A stretch of 64,000 nucleotides of DNA. Source: Caldithrix abyssi DSM 13497 (GTDB lineage Bacteria > Calditrichota > Calditrichia > Calditrichales > Calditrichaceae). The notes beneath the pieces are model-generated. The model was not told the origin of the DNA, ran no database searches, and saw nothing but the letters and a program-made list of their open reading frames with translations. Shown here piece by piece: positions 17,669 to 25,403 of the stretch. The DNA is taken from assembly GCF_001886815.1 (NCBI RefSeq), contig NZ_CP018099.1:2602501-2666500 (forward strand), in the 5' to 3' direction. The position numbers and the translations under genes are program-made. Every line of letters starts with the position of its first letter. Within the stretch, counting starts at the first letter, position 1.

Positions 17669-19192
17669 TCATGGCGTTACGGTCTTCTTTTTTGCCAGCA
17701 GCCACCGGTTGGGATCAAGAATAACGCGCTTTGGTTTTTTATCCGTTTTAAAGACTCTTTTCACGACTTTGCCGGTTAATAGAATCTTTTCCAGACGCAT
17801 GTCGTTCTCTGTTTCCAGTCCCACCTCAAGCGGCAGGTAACGCGGCGGATCGGATTGCTCCAGGATGACCGTTGTGATAAACCGATCGCCGCTTTTGCCA
17901 ACATCATAGCGCATCGCAACGGCAGGCGCGCCCTTTTGCTGCAACCAGTCTTTCCGCCACCACTGCAGCGACTGCCCACTCCCCTCCTCCATCGTCTTGA
18001 TGAACTCCTGCATGGAAAAGGTGCGGAAACGGTACCGGTCGAACAACAGGCGCATGCTATTACGAAAAACCTCATCCCCAACCACAAAACGAATTAAATG
18101 CATTAGCCAGGGATACTTGCCGTGCACGATTTTTTGCGGCGTGGCGCCGTTGAGTTTATGGTAGGCAACATCTTCCGACGGTTTGCTGTTCAGATACTGC
18201 TCACGAAAATAGCGGAATATGGACGGAATCGGTTTGCCGAATGCTTCGTCGTATAAAAATTCGGCATAGTCGCCGAAACCTTCCGTCCACTGGAAGGCGC
18301 CGGGACCGGAACCGCGTAAGGTGTAAAACCACCACAGCAGCGCGGTCTCGTGGGCGTCATGTCCGGTTGTGGTGAACTCTTTTTCCAGATACCGCGGACT
18401 GTAGCCAATAAAACCGGGGAAAGCGCGTCGGGCGTTTATGCCTTCAATGGTTACAAAGCTGAATTGATCAAAACCGTACGGGCCGTAGTAGTCGGCATAA
18501 AAGGCCAGAATTTCCGCGCTGGATTTTAAAATCTGTTCCGCAAAATGCTGGCTTTCCGGATACAAAAAGGTGTGCATCGGAATGTTGTTAATGGTTCGCT
18601 GCGTGTGAATCCATCGCCGGTCAGCCAGCACGGAAAAACAGACCGTGGGATGGCCGGTCTCAAAAACGTAAGTCGTTTTATCGCCGCCGCTTAAAACGTG
18701 CGCCATCTTTCCCGGGGCTATGGCCGAAAATCCGTCGGGCAGCACAATGGTGGTGGCAACCGTTGCCCAGTCGTCATAAACAATCGGATAAAAACGATCC
18801 GACCAGAGCAGAAACAGGCTGCTGTCCGTTACCACAGCCCGGCCTTCGTCATTACTATTTCCCGTTAAGCCATTTAGCTTAAAAGTTAAGATTAAATCAC
18901 GCGCCGGCTGTTCAACGGTCACCACTATCCGGCCGCGCTTCCGCTCAACCGCGACCGCGGAGGCTGCCGCGCTAACTTTAACCGAATCGTAGGCATTATT
19001 CAGTCCGAACACAAAGTGGCGCTCAAGCTGCGCATTGTCGATTTGGATGGCAGCCGTCAGGTTTACGGTGCGGCTCGGAAAGTCAGGCACAATGTGCAGG
19101 TCATAGTGGATGACATCGGCGGCATGGCCCGTTCCCATGCTCCATGCAAGCTGGAAAATTAATCCAATGATCAAATGTTTGAATTCTTTCAT
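17669..19192 (-). CDS. Exported M1 aminopeptidase-like protein with degenerate zinc site
   Basis: A 507-residue protein from the ATG at 19192, preferred over 19216 because AGGAG lies nine bases before it. A signal peptide (~1-24) is followed by an M1-like beta domain and a catalytic-like domain with 'YGFDQFSFVTIEG', His281-Glu282 in 'GHDAHETALLWW', and Glu304 in 'FQWTEGFGDYAEF', matching the M1 'HExxHxW' and 'WLNEGFA' motifs. The second zinc His is replaced by Leu285, so normal M1 activity is doubtful. A C-terminal strand domain follows ('DPPRYLPLEVGL'). First gene of the seven-gene envelope operon. It could be a binding protein or pseudo-enzyme. Confidence 0.78.
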   Translation of the reverse strand: MKEFKHLIIGLIFQLAWSMGTGHAADVIHYDLHIVPDFPSRTVNLTAAIQIDNAQLERHFVFGLNNAYDSVKVSAAASAVAVERKRGRIVVTVEQPARDLILTFKLNGLTGNSNDEGRAVVTDSSLFLLWSDRFYPIVYDDWATVATTIVLPDGFSAIAPGKMAHVLSGGDKTTYVFETGHPTVCFSVLADRRWIHTQRTINNIPMHTFLYPESQHFAEQILKSSAEILAFYADYYGPYGFDQFSFVTIEGINARRAFPGFIGYSPRYLEKEFTTTGHDAHETALLWWFYTLRGSGPGAFQWTEGFGDYAEFLYDEAFGKPIPSIFRYFREQYLNSKPSEDVAYHKLNGATPQKIVHGKYPWLMHLIRFVVGDEVFRNSMRLLFDRYRFRTFSMQEFIKTMEEGSGQSLQWWRKDWLQQKGAPAVAMRYDVGKSGDRFITTVILEQSDPPRYLPLEVGLETENDMRLEKILLTGKVVKRVFKTDKKPKRVILDPNRWLLAKKKTVTP

Positions 19193-19388
19193 TGTCGTAT
19201 TCTCCTGAACTCTCATTTCATTCTCAAATCAACCGAATTTTTTGACTGTACGAAAGCGGAAATAAATTGTTGCCTGCAGTAAGTTAAATTTTAAAACGTC
19301 TGCCTTTCTGAGCAGGCAAAGAATCTGGAAAATAGTTTAGTCTGGTTATCAGCTTTCTTTTAAATGTTTCCATTGCAAGATTCCTTAT

Positions 19389-19673
19389 TTACAAAAAGTT
19401 TTTTTCCATCCAAACCGTATGGTTCACCAAACCAAATTCCTTTAAATCTGAGACAAGGCGCTCGCCCAGAACGCGGTATTCTGTTTCTGTTGTGTCCGGG
19501 TCGTAGCGCAGGTGAACGCTGTAATCGGTTTCCAATCCCGCCTGTTGGTATATTTTAACCGAGGCTGTTTTTACTTTCGCCTTTACCTCTGCCTGCCAGT
19601 TTTTTAGAAATCTTTCCAGATCGTCCCGGTTATTTCCCGTTGTGCGTATTTCAATAATTTCCAGGCGCGTCAT
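19389..19673 (-). CDS. Small hypothetical protein
   Basis: A 94-residue protein, 'MTRLEIIEIRTTGNNRDDL...', with alternating strands and helices, no Cys and no signal or membrane segment. The pattern (two strand-helix-strand halves) suggests a small ferredoxin-like fold, but I recognise no family. It lies alone between the envelope operon and the repeat array, divergent from the sigma54 activator gene. Confidence 0.55.
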   Translation of the reverse strand: MTRLEIIEIRTTGNNRDDLERFLKNWQAEVKAKVKTASVKIYQQAGLETDYSVHLRYDPDTTETEYRVLGERLVSDLKEFGLVNHTVWMEKNFL

Positions 19674-19785
19674 TCTGTCCTTTCATTTTTTTAATGTTCT
19701 GCTTTTATTTACAGGCTAAAACCGTGCCGTTTTTGTAACTTCTTAAAAAACAGCTTTTTATAATTTTGTTCGAAAGAGGGCTCAC

Positions 19786-19843
19786 CAAATATGATAATAC
19801 AAATTGACAAATATGGTAGTCATGGTCATTTTTACCGTATTTG
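19786..19843. promoter_or_regulatory. Cluster of CAAATAYGRTA motifs (operator-like)
   Basis: Three copies: CAAATATGATA at 19786-19796 (+), CAAATATGGTA at 19808-19818 (+) and the inverted CAAATACGGTA at 19833-19843. The last two form an inverted repeat. A fourth copy at 20187-20197 overlaps the proposed promoter of the sigma54 activator. No protein is known to bind this motif; an upstream activating or autoregulatory site is inferred. Confidence 0.45.
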
Positions 19844-19876
19844 ATAATATCATGTTTTGTTAAAAATCCGTGTTCA

Positions 19877-20172
19877 AAAAATAGGACACGGATAGCGCGG
19901 ATGAAACGGATGGACACGGATTAGTTATTAAAAAATATCCGCACAAATCCGTGTAATCTGTCTAATCCGTGTTCGAAAAGGATAGCACACAGATAACGCG
20001 GATGAAACGGATAAACACGGATTAGTTATTAAAAAATATCCGCACAAATCCGTGCCATCCGTCAAATCTGTGTTCAAAAAATTGCACACAGATAACGCGG
20101 ATGAAACGGATGGACACGGATTATTTATTAAAAAAATATCCGCGTAAATCCGTGCAATCCGTGTTCAAAAAA
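19877..20172 (+). repeat. Tandem array of three ~100-bp units rich in ATCCGTG
   Basis: Three imperfect units repeat with a spacing of 101 and 99 bases, measured on the anchor GCGGATGAAACGGA (19897, 19998, 20097). Within each unit ACACGGATT and AATCCGTG face each other across an AT-rich loop, so each unit can fold into a hairpin. Short ORFs in this stretch are an effect of the repeat. Confidence 0.9.
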
Positions 20173-20182
20173 ATAATTATAA

Positions 20183-20211
20183 TTGACAAATACGGTAATA
20201 TCATACATATT
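20183..20211 (+). promoter_or_regulatory. Possible sigma70 promoter of the sigma54 activator gene
   Basis: TTGACA (20183-20188), a 17-base spacer and CATATT (20206-20211; four of six matches to TATAAT) lie 38 bases before the chosen ATG. The CAAATACGGTA motif falls inside the spacer. Confidence 0.4.
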
Positions 20212-20248
20212 TACATATCAGAAAACACAACCATTACGGAAATCTGTC

Positions 20249-21775
20249 ATGGATAAAAATCAATTCTTCCGGGAGGCCACACTGCGCATCTGCGGCAATC
20301 TCGAAATTGAACAAGCCCTACATTCCGTGTTGCAATTTTTGCGAGAAGAAATGCCTGTGGACCGCATGTCGCTTCAGCTCTACGAAAAAAGATTAAAAGC
20401 TGTGCGCACCATTGCCATGGCTTCGCCGGATGGAGCAAAGGAAGTGGATTTTCTCACCCCCCTGTCCCGTGAAGCGCAACATCAGATTGAAGAAAGAATA
20501 CGTCTTCAGCAGGCACAGCCACACCTTTATCTGGTCAACGATCATACTCCGCGCATTTACCAGGAAATGTTTCGCTTCCACGGCATCGCGGCAAGTTCGT
20601 TCATCGTTCTGCCGCTGAATGTGGGGGAACGGTACGTTGGTTCCCTGACTCTGATTTCGGAAAATGAAGTATTCTCTCAGGAACAGGTGGACTGGATCGC
20701 TTTGCTAAAAGAGCCCTTTGTCATCGCGCTCTCCAATACGCTACGCTATCACGAGGTGGTGCGCCTCAAAAACCTGCTTAAAGACGACAACCGCTACCTG
20801 TTTCAGGAAATCCGCCACCTCACCGGCGACGAGATCATCGGCGCCAATTTTGGATTGAAAGAGGTGATGAACCAGGTGCAGCGTGTGGCGGCGCTGGACA
20901 GTCCGGTATTGTTGTTGGGCGAAACCGGCGCAGGCAAGGATGTGATCGCCAATGCCATTCACTACTCTTCGACGCGCAAGGACGGGCCTTTTGTAAAAGT
21001 CAATTGCGGCGCCATTCCCGATTCGCTGATCGACAGCGAACTGTTCGGACACGAAAAAGGCGCCTTTACCGGTGCGCTAACTCAGAAGCGGGGCCGCTTT
21101 GAGCGAGCCGACAAAGGCACGATTTTTCTGGATGAAATCGGCGAACTGCCGCTGCAGGCGCAATCGCGTTTGCTGCGTGTGTTACAGCATAAAGAGATTG
21201 AACGTGTGGGCGGCAGCAAAACCATCCATCTGGACATCCGCTTTATCGCCGCCACCAACCGCGATCTGCAGGAGATGGTGCGCAACAACCAGTTTCGCGA
21301 AGACCTGTTTTTCCGGCTCAGCGTGTTTCCCATCCGCATTCCTCCCCTGCGCGAGCGCGTAGCCGATATTCCGGCGCTGGCCCAGTATTTTATCAGCAAG
21401 AAATCCAGAGAGCTCAAACTACCGGGCACGCCCCACCTAGCCGCCGACGCCGTGGACAGACTGACTGCTTACCACTGGCCGGGCAATGTGCGCGAGCTGG
21501 AAAACGTGGTGGAGAGAGCTTTAATCCTTAATCCCGAAGGCCCGCTGCGTTTTGACGATTTGCTGCAAACGTCGGTTCACACTCCCGCGGCACATGCTGC
21601 GGATGAAGAATGGAGAACGCTGGACGCCATGACCGCCGACTACATTCGCCGGGTGCTGTCTAAAACCAATGGCCGGATCAACGGCAAAGGCGGCGCGGCG
21701 GAGATTCTGGGCATTCATCCCAATACCCTGCGCCACCGCATGCGAAAATTAGGGATTGTTTTTGGCAGAAAATGA
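20249..21775 (+). CDS. Sigma54-dependent transcriptional activator with GAF sensor domain
   Basis: A 508-residue NtrC-family enhancer-binding protein from the ATG at 20249; an upstream in-frame TTG at 20183 coincides with the promoter -35 and is rejected. Residues ~10-165 form a GAF domain. The AAA+ domain follows, with Walker A 'GETGAGKD' (224-231), the sigma54 contact loop 'GAFTGA' (271-276) and 'IFLDEIGEL'. A Fis-type helix-turn-helix closes the protein ('GGAAEILGIHPNTLRHRMRKLG'). The order resembles FhlA/NorR-type regulators that sense a small molecule directly. It stands alone, flanked by repeat units on both sides; its ligand and targets are unknown. Confidence 0.93.
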   Translation: MDKNQFFREATLRICGNLEIEQALHSVLQFLREEMPVDRMSLQLYEKRLKAVRTIAMASPDGAKEVDFLTPLSREAQHQIEERIRLQQAQPHLYLVNDHTPRIYQEMFRFHGIAASSFIVLPLNVGERYVGSLTLISENEVFSQEQVDWIALLKEPFVIALSNTLRYHEVVRLKNLLKDDNRYLFQEIRHLTGDEIIGANFGLKEVMNQVQRVAALDSPVLLLGETGAGKDVIANAIHYSSTRKDGPFVKVNCGAIPDSLIDSELFGHEKGAFTGALTQKRGRFERADKGTIFLDEIGELPLQAQSRLLRVLQHKEIERVGGSKTIHLDIRFIAATNRDLQEMVRNNQFREDLFFRLSVFPIRIPPLRERVADIPALAQYFISKKSRELKLPGTPHLAADAVDRLTAYHWPGNVRELENVVERALILNPEGPLRFDDLLQTSVHTPAAHAADEEWRTLDAMTADYIRRVLSKTNGRINGKGGAAEILGIHPNTLRHRMRKLGIVFGRK

Positions 21776-21810
21776 GAGATTGTTTCAAAGATAAAAGCGG
21801 ATCAGAGGAA

Positions 21811-21880
21811 TAGGACACGGATAACGCGGATGAAACGGATAAACACGGATTAGTTATTAAAACACTATCAGTGTAAATCC
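21811..21880 (+). repeat. Partial fourth copy of the ~100-bp ATCCGTG repeat
   Basis: 'GGACACGGATAACGCGGATG', 'AAACGGATAAACACGGATTA' and 'GTTATTAAAA' match the first half of the array units at 19877-20172; the second arm has decayed. It starts 36 bases after the sigma54 activator stop, so the gene is bracketed by the same repeat. Confidence 0.8.
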
Positions 21881-22023
21881 TTAATCAAAATAACTGTACA
21901 CAGCTACATTTAATTCAGAAAAAAATTCATCATGCAAATCGATTAAAACCACTTCGACGGTTAGTTTTCTTTTTTCACAAGGCAATTTTTTTTATATTCA
22001 ACAAAACAAAAACGTGGAAAGTT

Positions 22024-23850
22024 ATGACAGCAAAATCAAATAAAATTCAAATACTTCCGGAAAATCTGGCCAACAAAATCGCCGCGGGCGAAGTGGTAGA
22101 GCGTCCGGCTTCGGTGGTAAAAGAACTCATCGAAAACGCCATCGACGCAGAAGCAACGGCCATTCGCATCTTTATTGAAGAGGGCGGCAAGAAACTGATT
22201 CAGGTAATTGACAACGGCATTGGAATGAGCGAAGAAGACCTGCCCCTGGCCTTTGAGCGCCACGCCACCAGCAAAATTCGTTCGCAGGACGACCTGGATC
22301 GTATTGAAACGCTCGGCTTTCGCGGCGAAGCCCTGCCGAGCATTGCTTCGGTTTCGCAGGTGGAGGTTAAAACGCGTCGCGCCGAAGACAAAATGGGCAC
22401 CATTTTTATCTTGAACGGCGGTAAAGAGGGGCGCATAAAAAAAACGGCGGCCAATGTTGGAACGAGCGTCAGCATTCGCAATCTATTTTTCAACACACCG
22501 GCCCGTCGCCAGTTTTTGCGCTCGGTAAACGCCGAAGTGCAGCAAATCCTGAACGTGGTAAAACGTTTTTTCCTGGCCTATCCGAACATCGCCTTTGAAC
22601 TAACCATTGACGGTCGCGAAATCTACAATTTAAAACAAAGCGACATAGGCGAGCGCGTCAAACAGGTTTTGGGCGCCAGCATCTTTCGCGGGCTGCTCAA
22701 AGTTTCAGCCAGCCTGGGCGGCATTGAATTGCACGGCTTTGTCAGTCGACCGGATGTGGTGCGCAAGTCGCGCGGCATGCAGTTTTTGTTTTTAAACGGC
22801 CGCCCCATCCAGGACCGCGCTTTGAACCATGCCATTTATCAGGCTTACGGCAACCTAATCGGCAGCGGCGAATATCCCATCTACTGCCTGTACTTGGAAA
22901 TGGATGCGGGGCTGGTGGATGTAAACGTCCACCCCACCAAAATGGAAGTGCGTTTTTCTAATGAAAGAAGCATTTACTATTTTGTGATCAGCACCGTGCG
23001 CAAAGTTTTGAGCGACGAAGGAGTCATCCCTGAATTTTCCACCACGCCCGAAGGCAGCGCCTTAAAACAGGTTATCGATAAAGCCGATGAGCCGCGGCAA
23101 ATTATTAAAGAGATGCGCCACAAAAAGCGCTACATGGGCCGCTACGGCGCGGGCGCGCAGTTGAGCCTGACTTATTTTGAGGCGGAAACGCCATCTGACC
23201 AGAGCGGTAAAACCGACAAAAACGAAACGCAAAATGAGATGCTTCCTCCTTCGCCCGGTACGCAGTCCCCTTTTGCCGGCGACGTTCAGTTCTGGCAGCT
23301 GCATAATCGCTACATCATTTCAGAGATCAAAAGCGGCATGGTGATCATCGATCAGCATGTGGCGCACGAACGCATCATCTTTGAACGAATTCTAAAAGTC
23401 TTGCAAAAAGAGGGACTGGGCGCCGGCCAGAAATTACTCTTCCCACAAAAACTCACCTTGAATTACGATGACTTCATGGTTTTTAAAGAGATCCATGAAG
23501 TTCTGAACAAAATTGGCTTCAGCATTAAGGTATTCAGCGGAACGACCATTGTGATAGAAGCCATGCCCGCCGACGTAAAAGTCGGCCGCGAATCGCAAAT
23601 ACTGCTGGATATTATCGATTACTACAGGAACGAACCGCTGCACGATTTTGACCATCTGCACAAAGTAGCCGCGGCCTACGCCTGTAAAAACGCCGTTAAA
23701 TCGGGCGAAAAACTGACTCAGGCCGAAATGCAAAACCTGGTGGATCAGCTTTTCGCCTGCGAAACACCCTTCTTTTGCCCCCACGGGCGGCCGGTCATTG
23801 TGACCATCGACCTGGAAGAACTGGATCGCAAATTTAAACGGATCACGTAA
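22024..23850 (+). CDS. mutL: DNA mismatch repair protein MutL
   Basis: A 608-residue MutL. The N-terminal GHKL ATPase shows 'IAAGEVVERPASVVKELIENAIDA' (given here as a landmark over ~residues 17-40), 'DNGIGM', 'RHATSKI' and 'GFRGEALPSI'. The C-terminal dimerisation domain contains the endonuclease metal motif DQH-V-xx-E-xxxx-E in 'DQHVAHERIIFE', then 'ACKNAVKSGE' and 'CPHGRP'. It is therefore the endonuclease-bearing type that nicks the nascent strand, unlike E. coli MutL. GGAAAG precedes the ATG. It is followed 2 bases later by miaA, the usual neighbour. Confidence 0.98.
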   Translation: MTAKSNKIQILPENLANKIAAGEVVERPASVVKELIENAIDAEATAIRIFIEEGGKKLIQVIDNGIGMSEEDLPLAFERHATSKIRSQDDLDRIETLGFRGEALPSIASVSQVEVKTRRAEDKMGTIFILNGGKEGRIKKTAANVGTSVSIRNLFFNTPARRQFLRSVNAEVQQILNVVKRFFLAYPNIAFELTIDGREIYNLKQSDIGERVKQVLGASIFRGLLKVSASLGGIELHGFVSRPDVVRKSRGMQFLFLNGRPIQDRALNHAIYQAYGNLIGSGEYPIYCLYLEMDAGLVDVNVHPTKMEVRFSNERSIYYFVISTVRKVLSDEGVIPEFSTTPEGSALKQVIDKADEPRQIIKEMRHKKRYMGRYGAGAQLSLTYFEAETPSDQSGKTDKNETQNEMLPPSPGTQSPFAGDVQFWQLHNRYIISEIKSGMVIIDQHVAHERIIFERILKVLQKEGLGAGQKLLFPQKLTLNYDDFMVFKEIHEVLNKIGFSIKVFSGTTIVIEAMPADVKVGRESQILLDIIDYYRNEPLHDFDHLHKVAAAYACKNAVKSGEKLTQAEMQNLVDQLFACETPFFCPHGRPVIVTIDLEELDRKFKRIT

Positions 23851-23852
23851 GC

Positions 23853-24770
23853 ATGAAGCGCGTTGTTCATTTTATCGTCGGGCCTACGGCCATCGGCAAA
23901 ACCTTTCTTTCAGCGCTGCTTGCAGAAAAAATAAAGGTAGAAATTATCTCGGCCGATTCGCGTCAGATTTACCGTTTTATGGATATAGGAACGGCCAAGC
24001 CGGAAGCGGAGTTTCGGCGGCGGGTTACCCACCATTTTATCGATATCTGCGATCCGGATGAATACTACAGCGCCGGGCTTTTCGGAAAGGATGCCCGAGC
24101 AGCGATTCAGGATATCTTTGTCAGAGGAAGCGTCCCGCTGGTGGTTGGCGGCTCCGGTTTTTACATTAAAGCGCTGGTTGACGGCATTTTTGAACTGGAT
24201 GCTAAAGATGAAAAAATTCGACAGCAGCTCAATGAACGTCTTGAACGTGATGGTTTAAGAGCGCTGTACGACGATTTAAAAAAGATCGATCCTGTTTACG
24301 CCGCCAAAATCAGCCCGAATGATCGGCAGCGCATTTTACGCAGCCTGGAAGTGTATTTTGTAACCGGCAAACCGTTTTCTTACTTCCATCAACAAAAACC
24401 GGAAGCGGCGGATTTTAAGCCCGCTTTCTGGGGGCTGGATATGGAGCGCAAGGCCCTTTATCAGCGCATCAATGAACGCGTGGACCAGATGCTGGCAGAA
24501 GGACTGATCGATGAAGTTAAAACGCTGCTGGGAAAAGGTTACAGCCCACAATTAAATGCTCTGAAAACCGTTGGCTACAAAGAAACCATCGCCTATCTTC
24601 AGAATCGGTTATCTTATGAAGAGATGGTGGAACAGATTAAACGCAATACGCGGCGCTACGCCAAACGGCAGCTCACCTGGTTTCGCGCCGATCAACGCAT
24701 CCAATGGACGCGCGTTGATTCGCCAGAGACGTTCAGGGAATTAGCGAAAAAAATCGCGGATGCTTTATAA
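23853..24770 (+). CDS. miaA: tRNA dimethylallyltransferase MiaA
   Basis: A 305-residue enzyme that adds a dimethylallyl group to N6 of adenosine-37 in tRNAs reading UNN codons. The P-loop 'GPTAIGKT' (~residues 10-17) and the conserved 'SADSRQIYRFMDIGTAKP' are clear, as are 'HHFIDICDPDEYYSAG' and the late 'TRRYAKRQLTWFR'. Length is normal for the family. It lies 2 bases after mutL, so the two are cotranscribed. Confidence 0.98.
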   Translation: MKRVVHFIVGPTAIGKTFLSALLAEKIKVEIISADSRQIYRFMDIGTAKPEAEFRRRVTHHFIDICDPDEYYSAGLFGKDARAAIQDIFVRGSVPLVVGGSGFYIKALVDGIFELDAKDEKIRQQLNERLERDGLRALYDDLKKIDPVYAAKISPNDRQRILRSLEVYFVTGKPFSYFHQQKPEAADFKPAFWGLDMERKALYQRINERVDQMLAEGLIDEVKTLLGKGYSPQLNALKTVGYKETIAYLQNRLSYEEMVEQIKRNTRRYAKRQLTWFRADQRIQWTRVDSPETFRELAKKIADAL

Positions 24771-25247
24771 TGGTCCTAACTGGTTTTGATATGGTATGAT
24801 AATTACTTCTCAGGCCATTTTTCTGCATAACTGCAAAATAATGTATTTCTCACTTTGTTAGAACACATCAATATAAAAACTTTATTTTAAGTTTGAGAAT
24901 AAGAACGATTAGAAATAGTTTAATTTTATTTATGACTACACTCTAAAAAGGTATTATTATCGAATTCCATTAAATGGGACTATTATGATTTAAATTACAT
25001 AAAATATATTCGTGTCCTTCGTGAAATTCGTGGTTTATATACTGAACTCATTTATGTTCGAAGATTTTTTACCCCAAAAATTCAGATACATTCATGGCAT
25101 TTTATCTAATTCTTTGTTATGTAAAAAATCCTCCTTTGTACTCAACGAAATAATATTCACATAGTGTATCAAATAAAATTTTAAGCATAAATTTTAAATA
25201 CATTTAAACTATTGTAATAATTAAATCGACTAAAAAATAAAAACTTC
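24771..25247. other. AT-rich intergenic region upstream of the surface-protein block
   Basis: No gene was found. It contains the second copy of the ~115-bp dispersed repeat (24945-25060). The stretch after 25060 is strongly AT-rich and leads into the promoter at 25248. Confidence 0.6.
24945..25060 (+). repeat. About 115-bp dispersed repeat, copy 2
   Basis: Near-identical to 7271-7390 with small indels (for example 'CGTGTCC-TTCGTG' lacks the AT present in copy 1). It ends with the same 'ATACTGAACTCAT' block. Confidence 0.8.
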
Positions 25248-25276
25248 TTGACATTTAAAATATCTCTTATTATTTT
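25248..25276 (+). promoter_or_regulatory. Sigma70-type promoter for the FG-GAP secreted protein
   Basis: A perfect TTGACA (25248-25253), a 17-base spacer and TATTTT (25271-25276), in an AT-rich setting. The start of transcription would fall near 25283, leaving a ~120-base leader before the ATG at 25404. Confidence 0.55.
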
Positions 25277-25403
25277 TAAAAAAAGATTATAAAAATAAGT
25301 TAAATAAATGATTTTATTTAAAATTTTTATTAATCACCTGCGAAAACTTTCCTTTTTATTTATTTATAACCAACCAAATACCAACAAACTTACAGGGGGT
25401 CTT

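Noticed and set aside
19705-19917. 70-codon minus-strand ORF at the repeat array
   Set aside because: It overlaps the tandem repeat and motif cluster, has no family features and is explained by the repeat.
19877-20172. CRISPR array in the ~100-bp tandem units
   Set aside because: The whole unit repeats, with no variable spacers of constant length.
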